A stretch of DNA of 64,000 nucleotides from Spirometra erinaceieuropaei (taxonomy: Eukaryota; Platyhelminthes; Cestoda; Diphyllobothriidea; Diphyllobothriidae). The stretch is taken from positions 184,573 through 248,572 of the forward strand of contig CACRXP010000621.1 in the NCBI GenBank assembly GCA_902702965.1, given 5' to 3'. Of this stretch, positions 34,622 through 48,182 are shown one piece after another (the stretch's first letter is position 1; each line of letters starts with the position of its first letter). Below the pieces are notes generated by a model. That model was not told the DNA's origin. It searched no databases and was given only the letters and a program-made list of their open reading frames with translations. The translations under genes and the position numbers were made by a program.

Positions 34622-36339
34622 GTTTAGCCGGACCTTAGAGAACTAGAGTTCGGCGTTTGTAATTACTATTTATAATTTGAAACTATCGCATACTCTAGTA
34701 ACTGCAAGCTGGTAATTCTTAGCCAAGCAAATTGCTTGCTGCAACCTCGTTGGCGCGCCGTGACTATAGGTAAAGAGTCTGATCGGCATACGTTTAACAG
34801 CACCGTGAGAATTATTGCATGCTTCTGGCTACATTGCAGAGACAGGTCGCGTTAGAAATAATTTTACCAACAAACAAAACCTGTGCTATTTGAAATCCGA
34901 ACTTTAGACTACTATTGGCTAATATTTTTCCAAAATACAGATAAAAGTTTAGGTATCTAGTTCCAAGTGATTGTCGGATAGTTTGTTCTACGTAATGGGA
35001 GACATGTATTAGGGAAAGCCACAAGATCTTTGACAGACAGTTTAGCGATTTCAAATGCACACGAATTATTGCATCAGAGCATCAGAGGGATTAAAGATGA
35101 CTTGGTTATGAATAAGAATAAAACAGCCCGCGTAATTGTAACATCGCTATACATAAATGATGCAGACCTAATCGAAGAGAGCACTATTAGCATGTTCGAG
35201 TGTGCTGGAAGTTGGCGCACCACGAGGTGTGTGCGTTTGCAAGCCTTGCTAGATACGCGTCCATTGTTTGGTGCACGCTCAGTGGTCCGTAAATTGTCTT
35301 CCCGCATTCTTGTTTGAGTTAAACAGTTGGAATGTCACAGCACCTACTACTTAATCCGTCAAACTTGTTAATATGCTCTTTTCGGGATGACAGCATATTG
35401 CTTAAAAACGGTGCGTTACCTGGAAATATGAAAGCCGTCGTCATTCAACCGGCCATCTGAATTCCACTTAAGCGCTATCTGCGTCATATTGCGTGATTGT
35501 CAGAACACCCTCGGACTAGCAATCTGAGTTGATTTTACGCAAACGAAGAGCGAGCATCCCACAAAACATCAGTTATACAAATAGATGAGTAGGGAATATA
35601 ATTCATCAAATGGGTATGCTAGCTTCGGACAAGCAAATCATGCCGTTAAAAGACGGCTGCATAATGCCTGGAGCATCTAGCAAGTAGATCATCAACGACA
35701 CTGGGAATTGACGCCCATTTGATTTAAGATCTGCGGACGGCTAGCTGAGCCCGGAGGAGCACGTTCCCTTTTTCCGTCGTCTTTACAAATTTGTATCTTA
35801 AACCTGATGCGTTGAAGACACAAAGCGTATCCCGAAGATCATAGGACAGTCTTGATGGCATCGCGATGCTTCTAAAAAGGGAATGAACATCTTGAAAGTA
35901 AATTTTGAAATGAGTGTTATGCGATAGCAGAAACTCAGTGAACTTTGGGCATACGGGTAGAGCAGGGTGGTCTGGTCCAGACTATTAGGCGACACTAGCC
36001 TAAGTCTGACAAACAAGAATTTGCTATGTCGACGTCATGTGTGATAATGAAATTAATTACAGAGCTTGAAATCGCATTATATGCTGGACAAAACTGAGAT
36101 TCTCTAGAACCAAAACGCAGAAGATTAGCTGGATACCACCTCCGATTCCTCAATACTGGGATGGATAAGCGGACTGATGCAAGCTTCTGACGTCTGTATA
36201 TCGAGCAAGAAGTAGCGCGGATAACATCCGAGTAAATGTGGTAAGCATCTCACAAATTTGTGTTTTGTTAAATCTCTCTAACTCAGGTCTTTCGTTACTG
36301 CAACAAATGCGGCCAGATTATGAAAGAGCAGCAATTTAC
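34622..36339. other. Stretch upstream of paralogue 2, poss. old retrotransposon
   Basis: No gene is firmly supported. The frames at 34812-35060 (minus) and 35030-35317 (plus) have no domains. Between 35500 and 36050 the minus strand weakly resembles a Ty3/gypsy integrase (see rejected items). Confidence 0.3.
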
Positions 36340-38664
36340 AGGAAAGCAACCTGGTGCCGCTTTTAGATCCCATCATCAACCGCACTCGAATTAATGCAGA
36401 ATACTTCGGACGATGATTCAGGTGGCGAGTAATGGAGAAAAACCGGCAGTTTGTAGAGGTGACCCGATATGTCAATTCGCCGCTCACTCTGGAGGAAGGC
36501 CACGGATTCATTTTGGTGAGCCAGGAATTATGTGGGGCGAGAACTGCTGGAAGCCTGGTTGTCTGTCACCCAATCCATCAACAAACTTTTTGGTGCAACT
36601 CCCTGCTATCACGCGTCTCGTTCTCACGGCCAAGGGGCGCGGACCAATACCCAAACAGGGACACTCGTAGCCACGCCGCTTTGAAGGGCTATGAACCAGT
36701 GTTATTCCGAGACACACATTCTCCGCTCCTATCCCTCCTTGCGTCCCTACACAAAAGCTAATTTGACGTAGTATGATCTTAGTGACTGATAATGGCCTCC
36801 TGCGCGATAACAAAAGCTCAGACAGCTAATTTGGCTACCCCAGTGATCATTCGTTAGTCTTCGTTGAAACAGGGACCTGGGATTCACATATTTGATTTCA
36901 TTTGTGATTGAAGACTTGCAAAGTCCCTGCTACATTTATTTTCTCCCTCCCTTGCATGGGTCCTTTGGCAGGCCAGTGTCCGGTAGATTTAACCTTCGGT
37001 CGGGACAGTGGCCGACCGGGCTAAATCGTTTTCTTCGCGCACCACACACGACCTAGTCCACGCGATACGTGCTGAACGTCCAAATGGGAGATTCGAATCC
37101 AACTTAGCCACGAGCACCGTAGAGAACCGACTCTTAGGCCTTAGTTTAACCAGTCCACTCTAGTAGACAGCAGCAATCCAAACCACGAGGTTTAACGCCT
37201 CGATATAGCTGGAAGTGTAAAAGACTCATTTAAAAGTAAATGTGCTAGTTCGTCAAGATAATCGCTTATCCGACGTCCACCCGGTTTCCATATTCTCTGT
37301 CAGATACACCATTCGACTGTCAGAGCCTATCGTCCATCTGGTACCCAGAGTAGACGCAGTAAACGGCGCCGGTTTAAGCCTGCGCCAAGACGTGCACAAT
37401 TAACTTATATGTACTGCAGTAATTTATGTCTGCACGGCTTCTGCGCTGCCTGGAGTTCACTTGTTGCAACTTCAGCGTTCAGCATACTAACAGCTTGTCA
37501 CTATTTCAGGACCACCCAACCCCACCTACAGAGGTGTGGTCTGACCACGTACGCTCCAATATTCAATGTGCTTCACACCGACAACTTCAATTATTTCTTT
37601 ATTTATTCCGTTTGAAGAGAGTTTGGTGTGACCAAGATTGTTCAGTGCGAGCACAATTTTTCTGTTTGTGCACAAGCAGCTTGGAATTAATGGCGAGATA
37701 TCCGGTCATGCCATAATCAGTTTATAATTTGCACATGCCTCAGCGTGTAGTGAGTGGTTGCATTTTCATTTTTCTAAGCGAAATAGAAAGTAAACATTGA
37801 AAAAATTGTTCGCATTATTTATGTGCCATTACTTCTAGACTTATGCATGGCAGCCGGAATTGAGGGCCGGGATGTGGGACGTAACATAGCGAAAATGCTT
37901 CGCGAATGACTCTTCCACGATAGGTCTTGTAATACTCTTATCACGGTTAACATATTGAGGCTTGTTCTAACACAAATCGGGGTTTGGTTTGCCTGTGTGC
38001 GTGAATAAACGTTTGCTTGTGTATGTGACTGTGTGTTACCTAATGGTGAATACTGTCACGCACGACATGCGGACATCGAGGCCAATATGTTAGTGGAGGG
38101 GAGCAAAAAATCCAAAAATCGAAGTCACGCTCTGTATGAGGTAGTCCTGGCCACATTTTCAGCTTAAAACGATTCCTCAAGAAGTTGTAATTTTTTCGCA
38201 AAAAACACGGACATCCGCTCTCTACTCTTCGCGGATAACCTTCTCTAATGAACAGGAGCGCTGATCAGAAGTCTACCCATGTGCTGCGGAGCTGAAGGCT
38301 TCTGCCACGTAGACAACAAAAATAAGCATAATTATTTTTTCTCATACCAGTTTATTGATTGTTTGTCAGGGAGACTTTCTTGAAAAGCCCAAATCTTCCA
38401 TATAGCACACTTAATCTGGCTGACGGGGGTCGGTCTTTGTCACGGCGTTTTGCGATCCCGTGGACAATGCATGTTCAGTTAGGCATATCCTTCTGAAATA
38501 TTAGCAATGCCGACAACTGTCCACTGTCCTTTAAAGACTTGGTAGACAAACAGTAATCGCGCACTAACTGGGTTGGAAAGAAATTTTGCTTGAAGTGTAC
38601 GTTAGCATGTACCTGCGTAATGCGCACTAGATTCGCATTTCAGGAAGCGTCAATCGGTCTCATA
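36340..38664 (+). repeat. Locus B1, outer inverted arm (L1)
   Basis: Reverse complement of 39700-41830. Checked landmarks: 'gcgagtaatggagaaaaacc.gcag' (36427) against 'ctgccagtttttgctccattactcgc' (41750), 'aaccgcactcg' near 36380, and 'cagttaggcatatcc' (38480) against 'ggatatgcctaactg' (39808). It is also a direct repeat of 48183-50085 from 36756 onward, nearly identical by eye. It includes Pol III-like boxes (37008-37020 and 37089-37100) and an open frame at 37426-37716. Confidence 0.85.
37426..37716 (+). other. Arm-encoded open frame, shared by four arms
   Basis: The frame starts MSARLLRCLEFTCCNFSVQH and contains FQDHPTPPTEVWSDHV, QLQLFLYLFRLKRVW and CTSSLELMARYPVMP, then a stop. The same frame is present at 48833-49140 (partly open, plus), 40596-40871 (minus) and within 53013-53546 (minus). 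No known domain. Whether the frame is kept by selection or simply by recent duplication cannot be decided by eye. Confidence 0.35.
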
Positions 38665-39700
38665 AATAAACTCGGAACGCTATTCGCGCTACCGTTCAAT
38701 TTTATGAGTTGAACGTTCTTTACGCTTGTGAGTCAAACTTGCATTCCAAGACATCAACAACTTGTCCTACTGGTTTCATTTATTTTCGCCCTTTCTCGAG
38801 ATGATGTGTGTACTCGAGTAAAATCACTCCTGGACTGCAACTCGCAATGAGCCGCAATGATCATCGATCTTGGACGGTTGTGGTCGGAAATGGGTGAACA
38901 AAACTGTAGCTGTGCAGAAGGCCTACCCTGTGTAAAACAACCCCCATGCAAGTTATTTACTGATGTTATCAGTTTCAGTTTGTTGTGCTGAATCGCACAT
39001 CGCCGAGCTTACACTCCACGGAAACAAGTGTGTTTTTTGTCTAAACTGTACTCAAGGACGGTCAAAAGACAGTTAACTCAGTAAGCTAACTCACAGTCTA
39101 GACATTCGGAATCAGGTCAAGCCTGCTTTCGCCTGAGGTCATGCAACTTGCCAGTTCAAACTGACAGTTGGTTTGCAGGTCGATTATACTGGCCCTGTAT
39201 ACCTCAAACTGGCCTTCTAAACGGCACCATGTGGGGATTCTCCTTGGAATAAATGCTAACTCACACTGTATTAAGGCGATTTACGGAGACAGTAGAAGTT
39301 CAAGTGAGGTGGCTTTTTGGTTGTGTTTATGATGATAACTGACGAACCGAAATGTGCATGGCAGTGGTCATAATAACCGACCACGCTCCATGTTTACAGA
39401 GCAATCAGTTGGCGTCAAGTAACGAACAAGTTCCTTACCTGTATGATCTGTGGCTCTAGTCGGCAGGTGCGAATTGGCACATATGCTGGTAGACTTAGGG
39501 TGAATCCCGTAATTATATTACATATACAAACGGCTTGGCAATTTCAGTAAAATTCCAACAGCGAATTACTTCAGTGGCCGTGCGCGGGTTCATGGGAAAT
39601 CCTTTGTGCCCCTAAACCGAGCATAACATGTCAATCAATGAACGTTACAACAGTGATTATCTGCTAGTCGGTTGTTACCTATGATATAGATTGCTGCTTC
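38664..39700 (+). repeat. Locus B1, central core (M1)
   Basis: Starts at 'aataaactcggaacg' and matches 51077-52100 almost throughout. It contains 'ggccttctaaacggcacc' (39210), related to the family A landmark 'cttctaaacgacac' at 140, 8155 (as 'cttataaacgaca') and 59938. A minus-strand frame, 38754-38951, with AQLQFCSPISDHNRPRSM is shared with 51164-51430. Confidence 0.8.
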
Positions 39701-41830
39701 CTGAAATGTGAATCTACTGGGCACGACGCTGGCCTCTGTTAATTTAAATTTGGTTTACGAAGGACTCAAATGAGAGTTGACAGTTCTCAGTATTGTCAAT
39801 ATCTGAAAAGGATATGCCTAACTGCACCTGAATAAACCAAAAGATCACAAAACGCTATGGCAGGGACCAGCCCTCATCAGGAAGATATAGTGTGGTATAA
39901 GGGGAGTTGGGTTTTTCAAGAAAGTCTAACTGAATGCCAATAAATAAACAGGTATGAAAAAATACTAATCACGCTTATTTATGTTGTCTGCGCGACAGTG
40001 GCAGTCAGCTCCGCAGCACATGCGCACAGTTCCGGTGAGCGCTCTTGTCCATTAGGAAAGGTTTTCCGCGAAGATTAGAGAACAGACATCCGTCTTTTGT
40101 GCAAAACATTACAACTTCTTGACGAATCGTATTAAGCTGAAAATGCGGCAAGGACTACCTCATGCAAAGCGTGACCTCGATTGGCGGATTTTTGCTCCCT
40201 TCCACTAAAATATCGGTCTCGATGTCCGCATGTCGGACGTGAGAGTATTCCCCATTAATTAACACACAGTCTCATACACAAGTAAAAGTTTATTCATACA
40301 CACAGGCAAACTAATTCCCCATTTGTGTTATAACAACCCAGAATGTGTTATTCTTGATAACAGTATTACAACACCTATTGTGGGAGATTCATTCGCGAAG
40401 GAATTTCGCTATCTTATGCCCTATACCTCAGCCTACAATCCCGGCTGCCGTGCATAAGGCTACAAGTAATTAGACATAAATAATGCGAACATACATCCAA
40501 TGTTTAGTTTATATTACGCGTGTTAAATTAAGATGCAACCATTCATTTCAAGCTGAGGCATATGAAAATGGTTAAACTTATTATCCTATGACCGCTTATC
40601 TCGCGACCGATTCCAAACTACTTGTGCATAACCAGAGAACTGATGCTCGCATCGAACGATCTTCCTCCCACCAAACTCTCTTCAAACGAAATAAATAAAG
40701 AAATAATTGAAGTTGTCGGAGTGAAGCACATTGCAGTCTGGAGTGTACGCGGTCAGACCACGCGGCCGTAGGTGGGGTTGGATGGCCCTGAAATAGTGAC
40801 AGGCTGTTAGTGTGCTGAACGATGAAGTTGTAATAAGTGAAATCCAGGCAGCGCAAAAGCCGCGCAGCCAAATACTACTGCCGTACTTAGGCGTTTATTG
40901 TGCACCTCTTGGCGCAGGGCTTAAAACGGCGCCGTTTACTGTGCCTACTCTGAGCACTACATGGACGATAGTCTCTGACAGTGGACTGGTGCAACGTGCA
41001 GAATGGATTAAAACCTGTTTGACGTCGGATAAGCGATTATCGTGGCGAATCAGCACATTTACTTTTAACTGAGTCTTTTACACTCTCAGCTATAACGACG
41101 CGCTAAACCTCGTGGTTTGGATGGCTTCCGTCTGATAAAGTGGACTGGTTGCACTAATGCCTTAGAGTCAGGTCTCTATGATGCTCGTGCCTAAGTGGGA
41201 TTCGAACCTCCCATTTGGACGCCCAGCACATTTCGCAAAGACCAAGTCGTGTGTGGTGCGCGAAAAAGCGATTTAACGGCGTCAGTCAGTGTCCCGACCG
41301 AAAGTTAAATCTACCGGACACTGGCCTGCCAAATGATCCGGGGGAAGGAGGGAGAACCTCATTTTGCAGGTACTTTGCAAGTTTTCAATCATAAATGGAA
41401 TCAAATCAGGTACTGGGCGAATACAACGTCAAATTAGCTTTTGTTTAGTGACACAAGGAGGGGATAGGATTGGAGGAGGTGGTGTTCGCAATAAGACTGC
41501 GTCTATACCCTCCCGAATAGGCGTAGCTAGTTGTGTCCCTGTTTGGGTATTGGTCTGTGCCCCTTGGCCGCGCGAACGATAAGCGTGATAGCGGGGAGTT
41601 ATATCAAAATGTTTGTTGATGTATTTGGTGACAGACAACAATTCTTCCAACAGTTCTCGCCCTACCTAATTCCTGGTTCGTCAAAATGACTCCGTGGCCT
41701 TCCTTCGGTGTGAGTGGGAAGCTGACATAGCGGGTCGCCTCTACAAACTGCCAGTTTTTGCTCCATTACTCGCTAGCTCAGTCACTTTCTGAAGTATTCT
41801 GCATTATGGCGAGTGCGGTTGCTGCTAAGA
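39700..41830 (-). repeat. Locus B1, inner inverted arm (R1), 3' side of PLE-1
   Basis: Inverted partner of 36340-38664. Read on the minus strand it continues without break from the 3' end of PLE-1. It contains a perfect box B on the minus strand (GGTTCGAATCC, 41208-41198). It is less similar to L1 than L1 is to L2, so the two arms within one locus are older duplicates than the two loci are of each other. Confidence 0.85.
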
Positions 41831-42189
41831 TCTGTGAAACGGCACCGGGTTGCTCTGCTGTGTCTTGTTGGTTTTCAATATGCGTGGTTTTGGGAAACAT
41901 GGTGGCTGTTGGACGATGAACGCTACAGTTAGGCCGTACTAGGAGGAACTTGTGCAGCCGACAGCGTTGCATTCTTACGGTATCTGATGGCGTCCTCCTG
42001 TACGAGACCGAAGCTGTCACAGTACTTGCGCATTCATTTTCGTTAAAAAGTTCCATCAAAAGGCAATTTGGCCAGCATACGTCTATATTCGTTAAATTAT
42101 CTTCGGACCTGTACAGATGGCTATTGAGGTATTGAATTAAAAGATACGGGCAAGTAGATAATCAAACTGTAGCTCGGGTTCGGGAAGGG

Positions 42190-44390
42190 GAGGGGTTAGG
42201 AGGGGGAGAGTGGAACACCATAATTCTAATCAGCGCAAGTGAGAAGGCGGGTCCCGGCGAAGGTAATAACATGCGGGTGGTTGGCTTGGTGGCTGTGATC
42301 CATGGCAATTGTGAGACCTGTATGAAGTTGTTCTGTGGGCATAGGGCCGGTCCTCGTAGTTAGATTGCAGCCTCCTCTGCTGTAGCCAACAAGTGCTGCC
42401 CAAGCAGTTTCGGATAGTTTGATGGGATCTTGTAAATCACGTTGAAGGCCTTTCTGCTGTCTACACGGTGGTCTGTGTCTACTATGTGCGCGAGGGCTGA
42501 GTTGTTGATTTTCATAATTTATCTCTTTCGTAACCATGCTAGGAGATGTTCTTTTATACTTTTGGACAAACGCCGGCTTGTGCGACCAATATATTCTGCC
42601 TCACAGGAGCGGGTGAAGAAGTAAATACACACAGAGGTGGTCTGAGCTGGTAGTTTTTTCTTGCCCTCTCCGTATAGGATGGGATTGGTGGGGAACAGTA
42701 AGCAGGTGTCAGCTGCTGGAAAGGTCTGTGATGCAGCTTGAGTTAGACGTCTTCTTAAAAGTTCACTTGTTGCGTCTCCTTTAAGTGGGACCATGAGTAA
42801 GATCCTTTTCTTTCCTCCCGTCAGTATCGGGGTCACTGGTGGTCTTTCGGCCATGTTCTTAGCATTGCATCGATCAGGATACCCTTTCTGGCGGAAGAGG
42901 CTTTCGATGATCTGAAGGTCCGTCTCAACGTTATCATCTGAGCAGATTCTTTTCACCCTCTCGGTCAAACAGCCGACTAATTGACGTTTAACTTTTAGCG
43001 GTACGAAAGTCCTACGATGGTTGTATTGTCAGGACCACGTTTTCTCACCATAGACGCTACGCAGAATGCTGCCGTCAGGTCTTCTACTCAGGAGCACATC
43101 CAGAAAGGGAAGTAAATCGGACTTTGCTTCTTCCATAATGAATGTTATTGATGGGTGCGCCTGATTTACGTCATCCAGCAGAATTGAGATGTCACTTTGT
43201 TTCGGTGCAATTGCGAGTATACCATTCATGTACTGCCCATAATGTCTTAAACCGTTGATCTCGTGACGTAGCTGGAAAGCGTCTAACTTTCCCATAAATA
43301 TATTCGCCAAAAGCGGGCCAAGGTACGAGTCCATTACTACTTCGTCTATCTGGTTATATAGATTAATGTCGAAAAAAAATTAACGTTCAATTTACACCTC
43401 AATAGCGATTTCTTGCGCGGCATTCCCTGGCATTTCTATATCCTGTTGATTGTCGGCAATGAAATCACAGAGGTAGTTGACCGTTTCCGTTACCAGTAAG
43501 TTTGTAAAAATGGATAAGACCTGTGACGAAAACATGACCATTTCGTTCAGATCGAAGTATTTCACGCCGTTAATGTGTTCAAAATCATCTCGATTGACAC
43601 TGCAGAGGCTTAAGTTTCTCCGCCAGCCATGTCTCTATTGCATGGTACGGCGAGTTCCTCAGATCGAGGATTGGACGAACCTGTGAGCCATCTTTGTGGA
43701 TACTCGGCAAACCATATGATCGAGGTAAATGAGTACCGACGGTTCGGAGGCGCTCTATTTCGTGTTCGCTTATGCAACAATCCGCCTGAATTCTTTATAA
43801 GCAGTCAGTCATTTTTGCTTTAATCTCATCTTTATGGTCCTTCTCCTTCTTTATTGTACGGAACTTTTCTTGATCCGACAGAATTTACTGTATTTTCGTA
43901 ATATAGACTGCCCTGTCCATCAACACAACGCTAGTTGCCTTATCTGTCCTAGTTATCAGAACGCCTTTGTTCTGTCGGAGCTGTTTTATCTTCTCAATGT
44001 GCGACTTCGTCAGCAAGCTCGATATTAATAAGACCAACTGACTAACATAGATTAAAGATGGTGTACGCTCTCCGTCGAAACTGGCTGAAAGTCATGTCGT
44101 TGATTCAAAAGTTTCTCGAATTGTGTTTGTATCTCTAGGTAGTTGGGTTTCTGGTGAGGACAGCAAAACTAAGGACACAGAGATATGGACGAATAATTGT
44201 GTATGTATCAATTTGCATCTTTAGGAATCTTAGATTGTGGTCTGCCCCCATGAGCACTCCGAAGAAGGCAAGCCCTCTTGATTTCTTCACGTTTGTCCGA
44301 AATGGATTGCACATACTTCTCGAATTCCTGTCGCTCGTCTTCGCCAAGTTAGCTGCCACAGGTTTGACACGCTAAAACACTGAAGTTTTG
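42190..44390 (-). pseudogene. Penelope-like element PLE-1: near full-length reverse transcriptase plus GIY-YIG, inactive
   Basis: Minus-strand order: an N-terminal part (about 44390-44060, RHDFQPVSTESVHHL), then LRQNKGVLITRTDKATSVVL (about 43990-43930), LRTVGTHLPRSYGLPSIHKD, RPILDLRNSPYH and SQVLSIFTNLLVTETVNYLC (to about 43480). LGPLLANIFMGKL follows at 43319, preceded by MDSY where the family has the AMGS loop. The catalytic motif reads YGQYMNGILAI (43245-43210) instead of YxVDDxL: both metal-binding aspartates are gone. FIMEEAKSDLLPFLDVLLSR follows. The endonuclease block is in 42968-42519, with CIYFFTRSCEAEYIGRTSRR and SIKEHL. A frameshift leads to 42537-42226, the C-terminal region. Several stops and frameshifts. 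The product would have copied the element's RNA. Confidence 0.9.
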
Positions 44391-44399
44391 GAAGTGGCC

Positions 44400-47300
44400 T
44401 GTCGGATCCATGTAAGTCTACCTCATCGGATATAGATAAGTGTACGATGGTTTGTCACAAGCGCGACGGGTGGACAATTTACCCACCGTAAGGATTGGTT
44501 TCAACGTGATGCTTGGTGCTGCCTGTGTTAGAGTACGAAGTCTTGAGGCCTTGCTGCGCGCGATGCAGGCTAGCCATAAAGATTAATTTTGCATCGACCG
44601 ATTGGACCGGTCGACCTTCGCAAATGTGTAAACAGACGCGCAAAGTTTGGAGTCACACCAAACGGCAGCAATCAGCCTGTTGTTGTTGTTACCAGTCACA
44701 GCACTTAGGCACGTAATGCCGCGAATGTAGACAGACGTTTTTTTCTGTGGGAAGTGACGCTGTACGCGGCGCAGTTTAGCACAACGGCTCCCACCGACAT
44801 GATTACCTAACTAGCTATTGTTGCAGGGGAAACTCTTTTGTCGTACTAATTCGAAAGCCATGAGGAATACATCAGACGGGCGTAATTTTGTCGGTAGAGC
44901 TCCCTCAACTGGAAGGGAGTCTTAGGTATTTTGGAAAAAGAAGGAGATTTGGAAAACAAAAGTGCAGTGTTGATAACTACCAGAAAATACTTAGTGCAGT
45001 ACTTTTACTATTAATGTCAATCTCACTACCTTTGAGCGTAATGCACAGTGCTGGTTTCAAGGAAATATTCGGGCCACTGCAAAATGTAAAGCATTTTATG
45101 AACGAAAAATATGTAAGAAAGAGAAAAATGCATGGTCTGTAAGACTACAATTATAATGTGTGCTTCCGTGTGCTAGCAGGCATTTTGAACCAATTTTCTT
45201 TCCGTTCTGACTCGATATCTAGGTAATAAAGTTGTGTTAATTTTTGCATATTAGAAACTAAAAGATCAGTTTTCGCTTAAGAATAGCTATTATGACGATG
45301 AAATGGAAAATCGGTCTACCAACCGGGAAAAAGGAAATGGTCCCAGTGGCAAAAGGACAGAATAGTCTTCCATAAAATACACATGCATGCTAATTTGTTC
45401 TAGGGATTTACCTGAATCAGAACAGCGTATTGACAAAGGACGCCAAACCTACATCCGCTTGCACAATGCATTGACTAATATGCATAGCTACGGGTCTGCT
45501 TTCTACAACAAGACTTAACTCATATTTGTTAAAATCCCTGTCGGCAATTTACTGTACTCTTAACAATGTCAGAAGTGTAGTCGTCAGGGTATGAACGTGT
45601 AAGTCATATTACAAACTGTCAGATCGATTGTGTTTGCGAGGACAACAAACCCTCCCGTATGCAATTTGCAGAATGAGCGAAAGATATTTCCCAAAAAATA
45701 TATCGGCTTCTGCCAAGCATAATGATAGACGTTATACTTAACAGTGATTATTGGTTGATGGCCCTCCAGTTGATAGTTACACGACACTGACCTCTCTTAG
45801 GGAATTGATAAAGTGTACTTTCTACACGAAATGCTTCATAATATCCTTGTCTAAGATCATATTCACGAGGTTTACAACCAAAAACGCCTAACTCACACTC
45901 ATGTTCCCTGTTGCACTTTCGTTGGTATGGCAGTTTGTCAGTTTGTCGAGGACGGAGTCCTGTAAATTCTTCCTTCTTTTCATTTCCTCAGAGGACAGCA
46001 TCCTGATTCGTTTTTCAAAGTGAAACTACTGGCTTTGTCAATGGATATAAATAATTGCTAATAAGGTGTATTTGCCTTTTCCGGATAGGTTTTGGCACGA
46101 CAAGGATTTCATGAAACTATGCGCTATTTGTTCTCTTTTCTGTGGATGGGCTTCGAGTTTGTCTATTTATTTTGCGTGTTAACAAATAGTTCAAATTTTA
46201 TCACACATTTGTCATACGGGAGGCCGCTTCGGAAAACGTATTTTGCCTTTCAGTATAATTAATACTTTAGAATATACACATTATAATTTACTTTGGAACT
46301 CTATCCAGATCTCCGTAGGTGGTCGCAAATTAATTACTTATATAGACTAAATAGCATCGTTGACGAAGGCAAGAATGGGTTGAGTAGTCCTTTCTGGCCT
46401 ATTCGTCCATCACGACCACCTTCCGCTAGCCCATTGAGGTTATCTGTTGATTCGAAGTCAAATGTTATAATCGTTGGGTCATTTAGACGTTTTTGTGGTT
46501 GCGAATGGCTATTTATATGCGTATGCATGTGAACGGAGCAATTGGAACCAGAAAATAAATAAGCACTTGATCAAGTTATTTGACAATGCTTAAGACTTTT
46601 TATATAAATGCAGTGCAAAACGCAATGTCAAGTTAAACGGTAGAACGCAAATTAGTGAAAAAACCTAGTACCTGTTGTAAGATATTTTATTAGTTTCCTT
46701 ATGTACTGTTTAACGAAGCCTTCTTTCGAGCTATTTATTGAGGATGGTAAAAAAGGTAAAACGAAACTTCGCAGGGCATGACATGGTTCAGTGGGGGAAT
46801 GGGGGATAAGATGAACATATTCGTTTCTTCTTCGGAATGAAGTGAATTATGTCACCCCTAAACAGGGCATGAGACCAGACACTGCCTGCAATAAGGGCGT
46901 CCTTGGGCCAGGTCCCAGTGCTAATAGGATAATGTTAAAAGTTACAGTTAACCTTAGGTTAAGGATCATGCTTAAGGCCGGATCTGAATCCAACGGTCGA
47001 ATGCAGTAGGCGGGTTAACTCAAGAAACGTCAACCGAAATTCCGAAATGCGTTTTCATTCCTAAAATATTAATTAAGTAGGAATGTAAAACTAAACATCC
47101 TACAGCTTAATTCTATAACAATTCAGTTGCCTCCGGATGCTTGCTTTTGAATGGAATTCTTCTCGCCTGCATGTAGAACACTACTTACTGTAACAATGAC
47201 TCCTGGTTTAGCATGCATGTTTGATGTCCCTAAAAATTAAATTCGAGTTCGTGAAAAATGTGAATAAAAACATTCATTTTGCTCATTCCTTGGAAAGTCA

Positions 47301-48182
47301 CGTTTTTTCCAATTTTATACCCAAACGGGAAGTATTATTTAGTTTTAAATAAGCTTATAACTGTGTGCTATTTTAGTACTGTGAAATTTACGTTCATAAG
47401 ACCTCATGGTTTTGTAGTTAGCAACGTGGTTTGCAAAGTTATGGCTCAAATCCATTGGCAAATCTTATCAGTACCATGTATTCTCCTCCTAATGTCGCAG
47501 ATAAATTTATAGTTTATCGTACGTAAGAATATAAGGTTTGCACTTTTGAAAAAAAAACCGAATGCTAACGTAAATGCGGGTCGGGTTCAACATTCAACGG
47601 AAATGAGGAAGGATTAAAAAAACGGAATTATACTATTTCTCCGAGTATACAATTGCCTTGGTAATCGGTCAAGCTTGTGATGATTTATGCAAAAGATTAG
47701 GATAAGAAGATCGTGGCACAATAATTCTGCATCACTGTTTCAATTGTTTTATCAGGACAATGCTTATTTCCCGCTAAGAGTAAATGCGAATGTGACTTAA
47801 GTGTGAAACAAAAATGTAGATTTCAAAATGCATCAGCGCGTTCCCTCTTACTTCGCACATTCGCGACGAAAATGTAAAATGCAAAATATTCTGGTACCTG
47901 GTCAATTCCCATAAACATGACGATAGGCACAGGTTGCATTTCGAACTACTAATGCATCAACAAGTGGTTCTGTCAATTGCCTTCTCTTTGATTTAAACAT
48001 CTAAAGCAATTTATTTTGCTAAAGACAAGCCTTGACTTCGTAATAAGTCAACGTAACCATGATTCATACTAAAGATGTAGGATTAGATTGTGCCACAAAA
48101 ATTCTGCATCAGTCTTTGAATACTTTTCTTTGGCAACCGCGTAGTTCCCCTTCGCAAACCTGCAATGGAGACTTTCTCTTGC
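44400..48182. other. AT-rich stretch without a supported gene
   Basis: The only mildly interesting frame is 46334-46528 (minus), ending in GLAEGGRDGRIGQKGLLNPF, with collagen-like glycine spacing over a few residues only. No supporting splice sites were convincing. Confidence 0.35.

Noticed and set aside
35480..36060. Possible Ty3/gypsy integrase remnant on the minus strand (RITLISKFTFKMFIPFLEAS, FGIRFVSST)
   Set aside because: Only loosely like the ...ITxIDRFTRW...FGVPxxITTDRG pattern, with no intact catalytic residues; too weak to annotate.
46334..46528. Collagen-like C-terminal exon on the minus strand
   Set aside because: Only a few Gly-x-y triplets, no convincing splice acceptor and no polyadenylation signal nearby.
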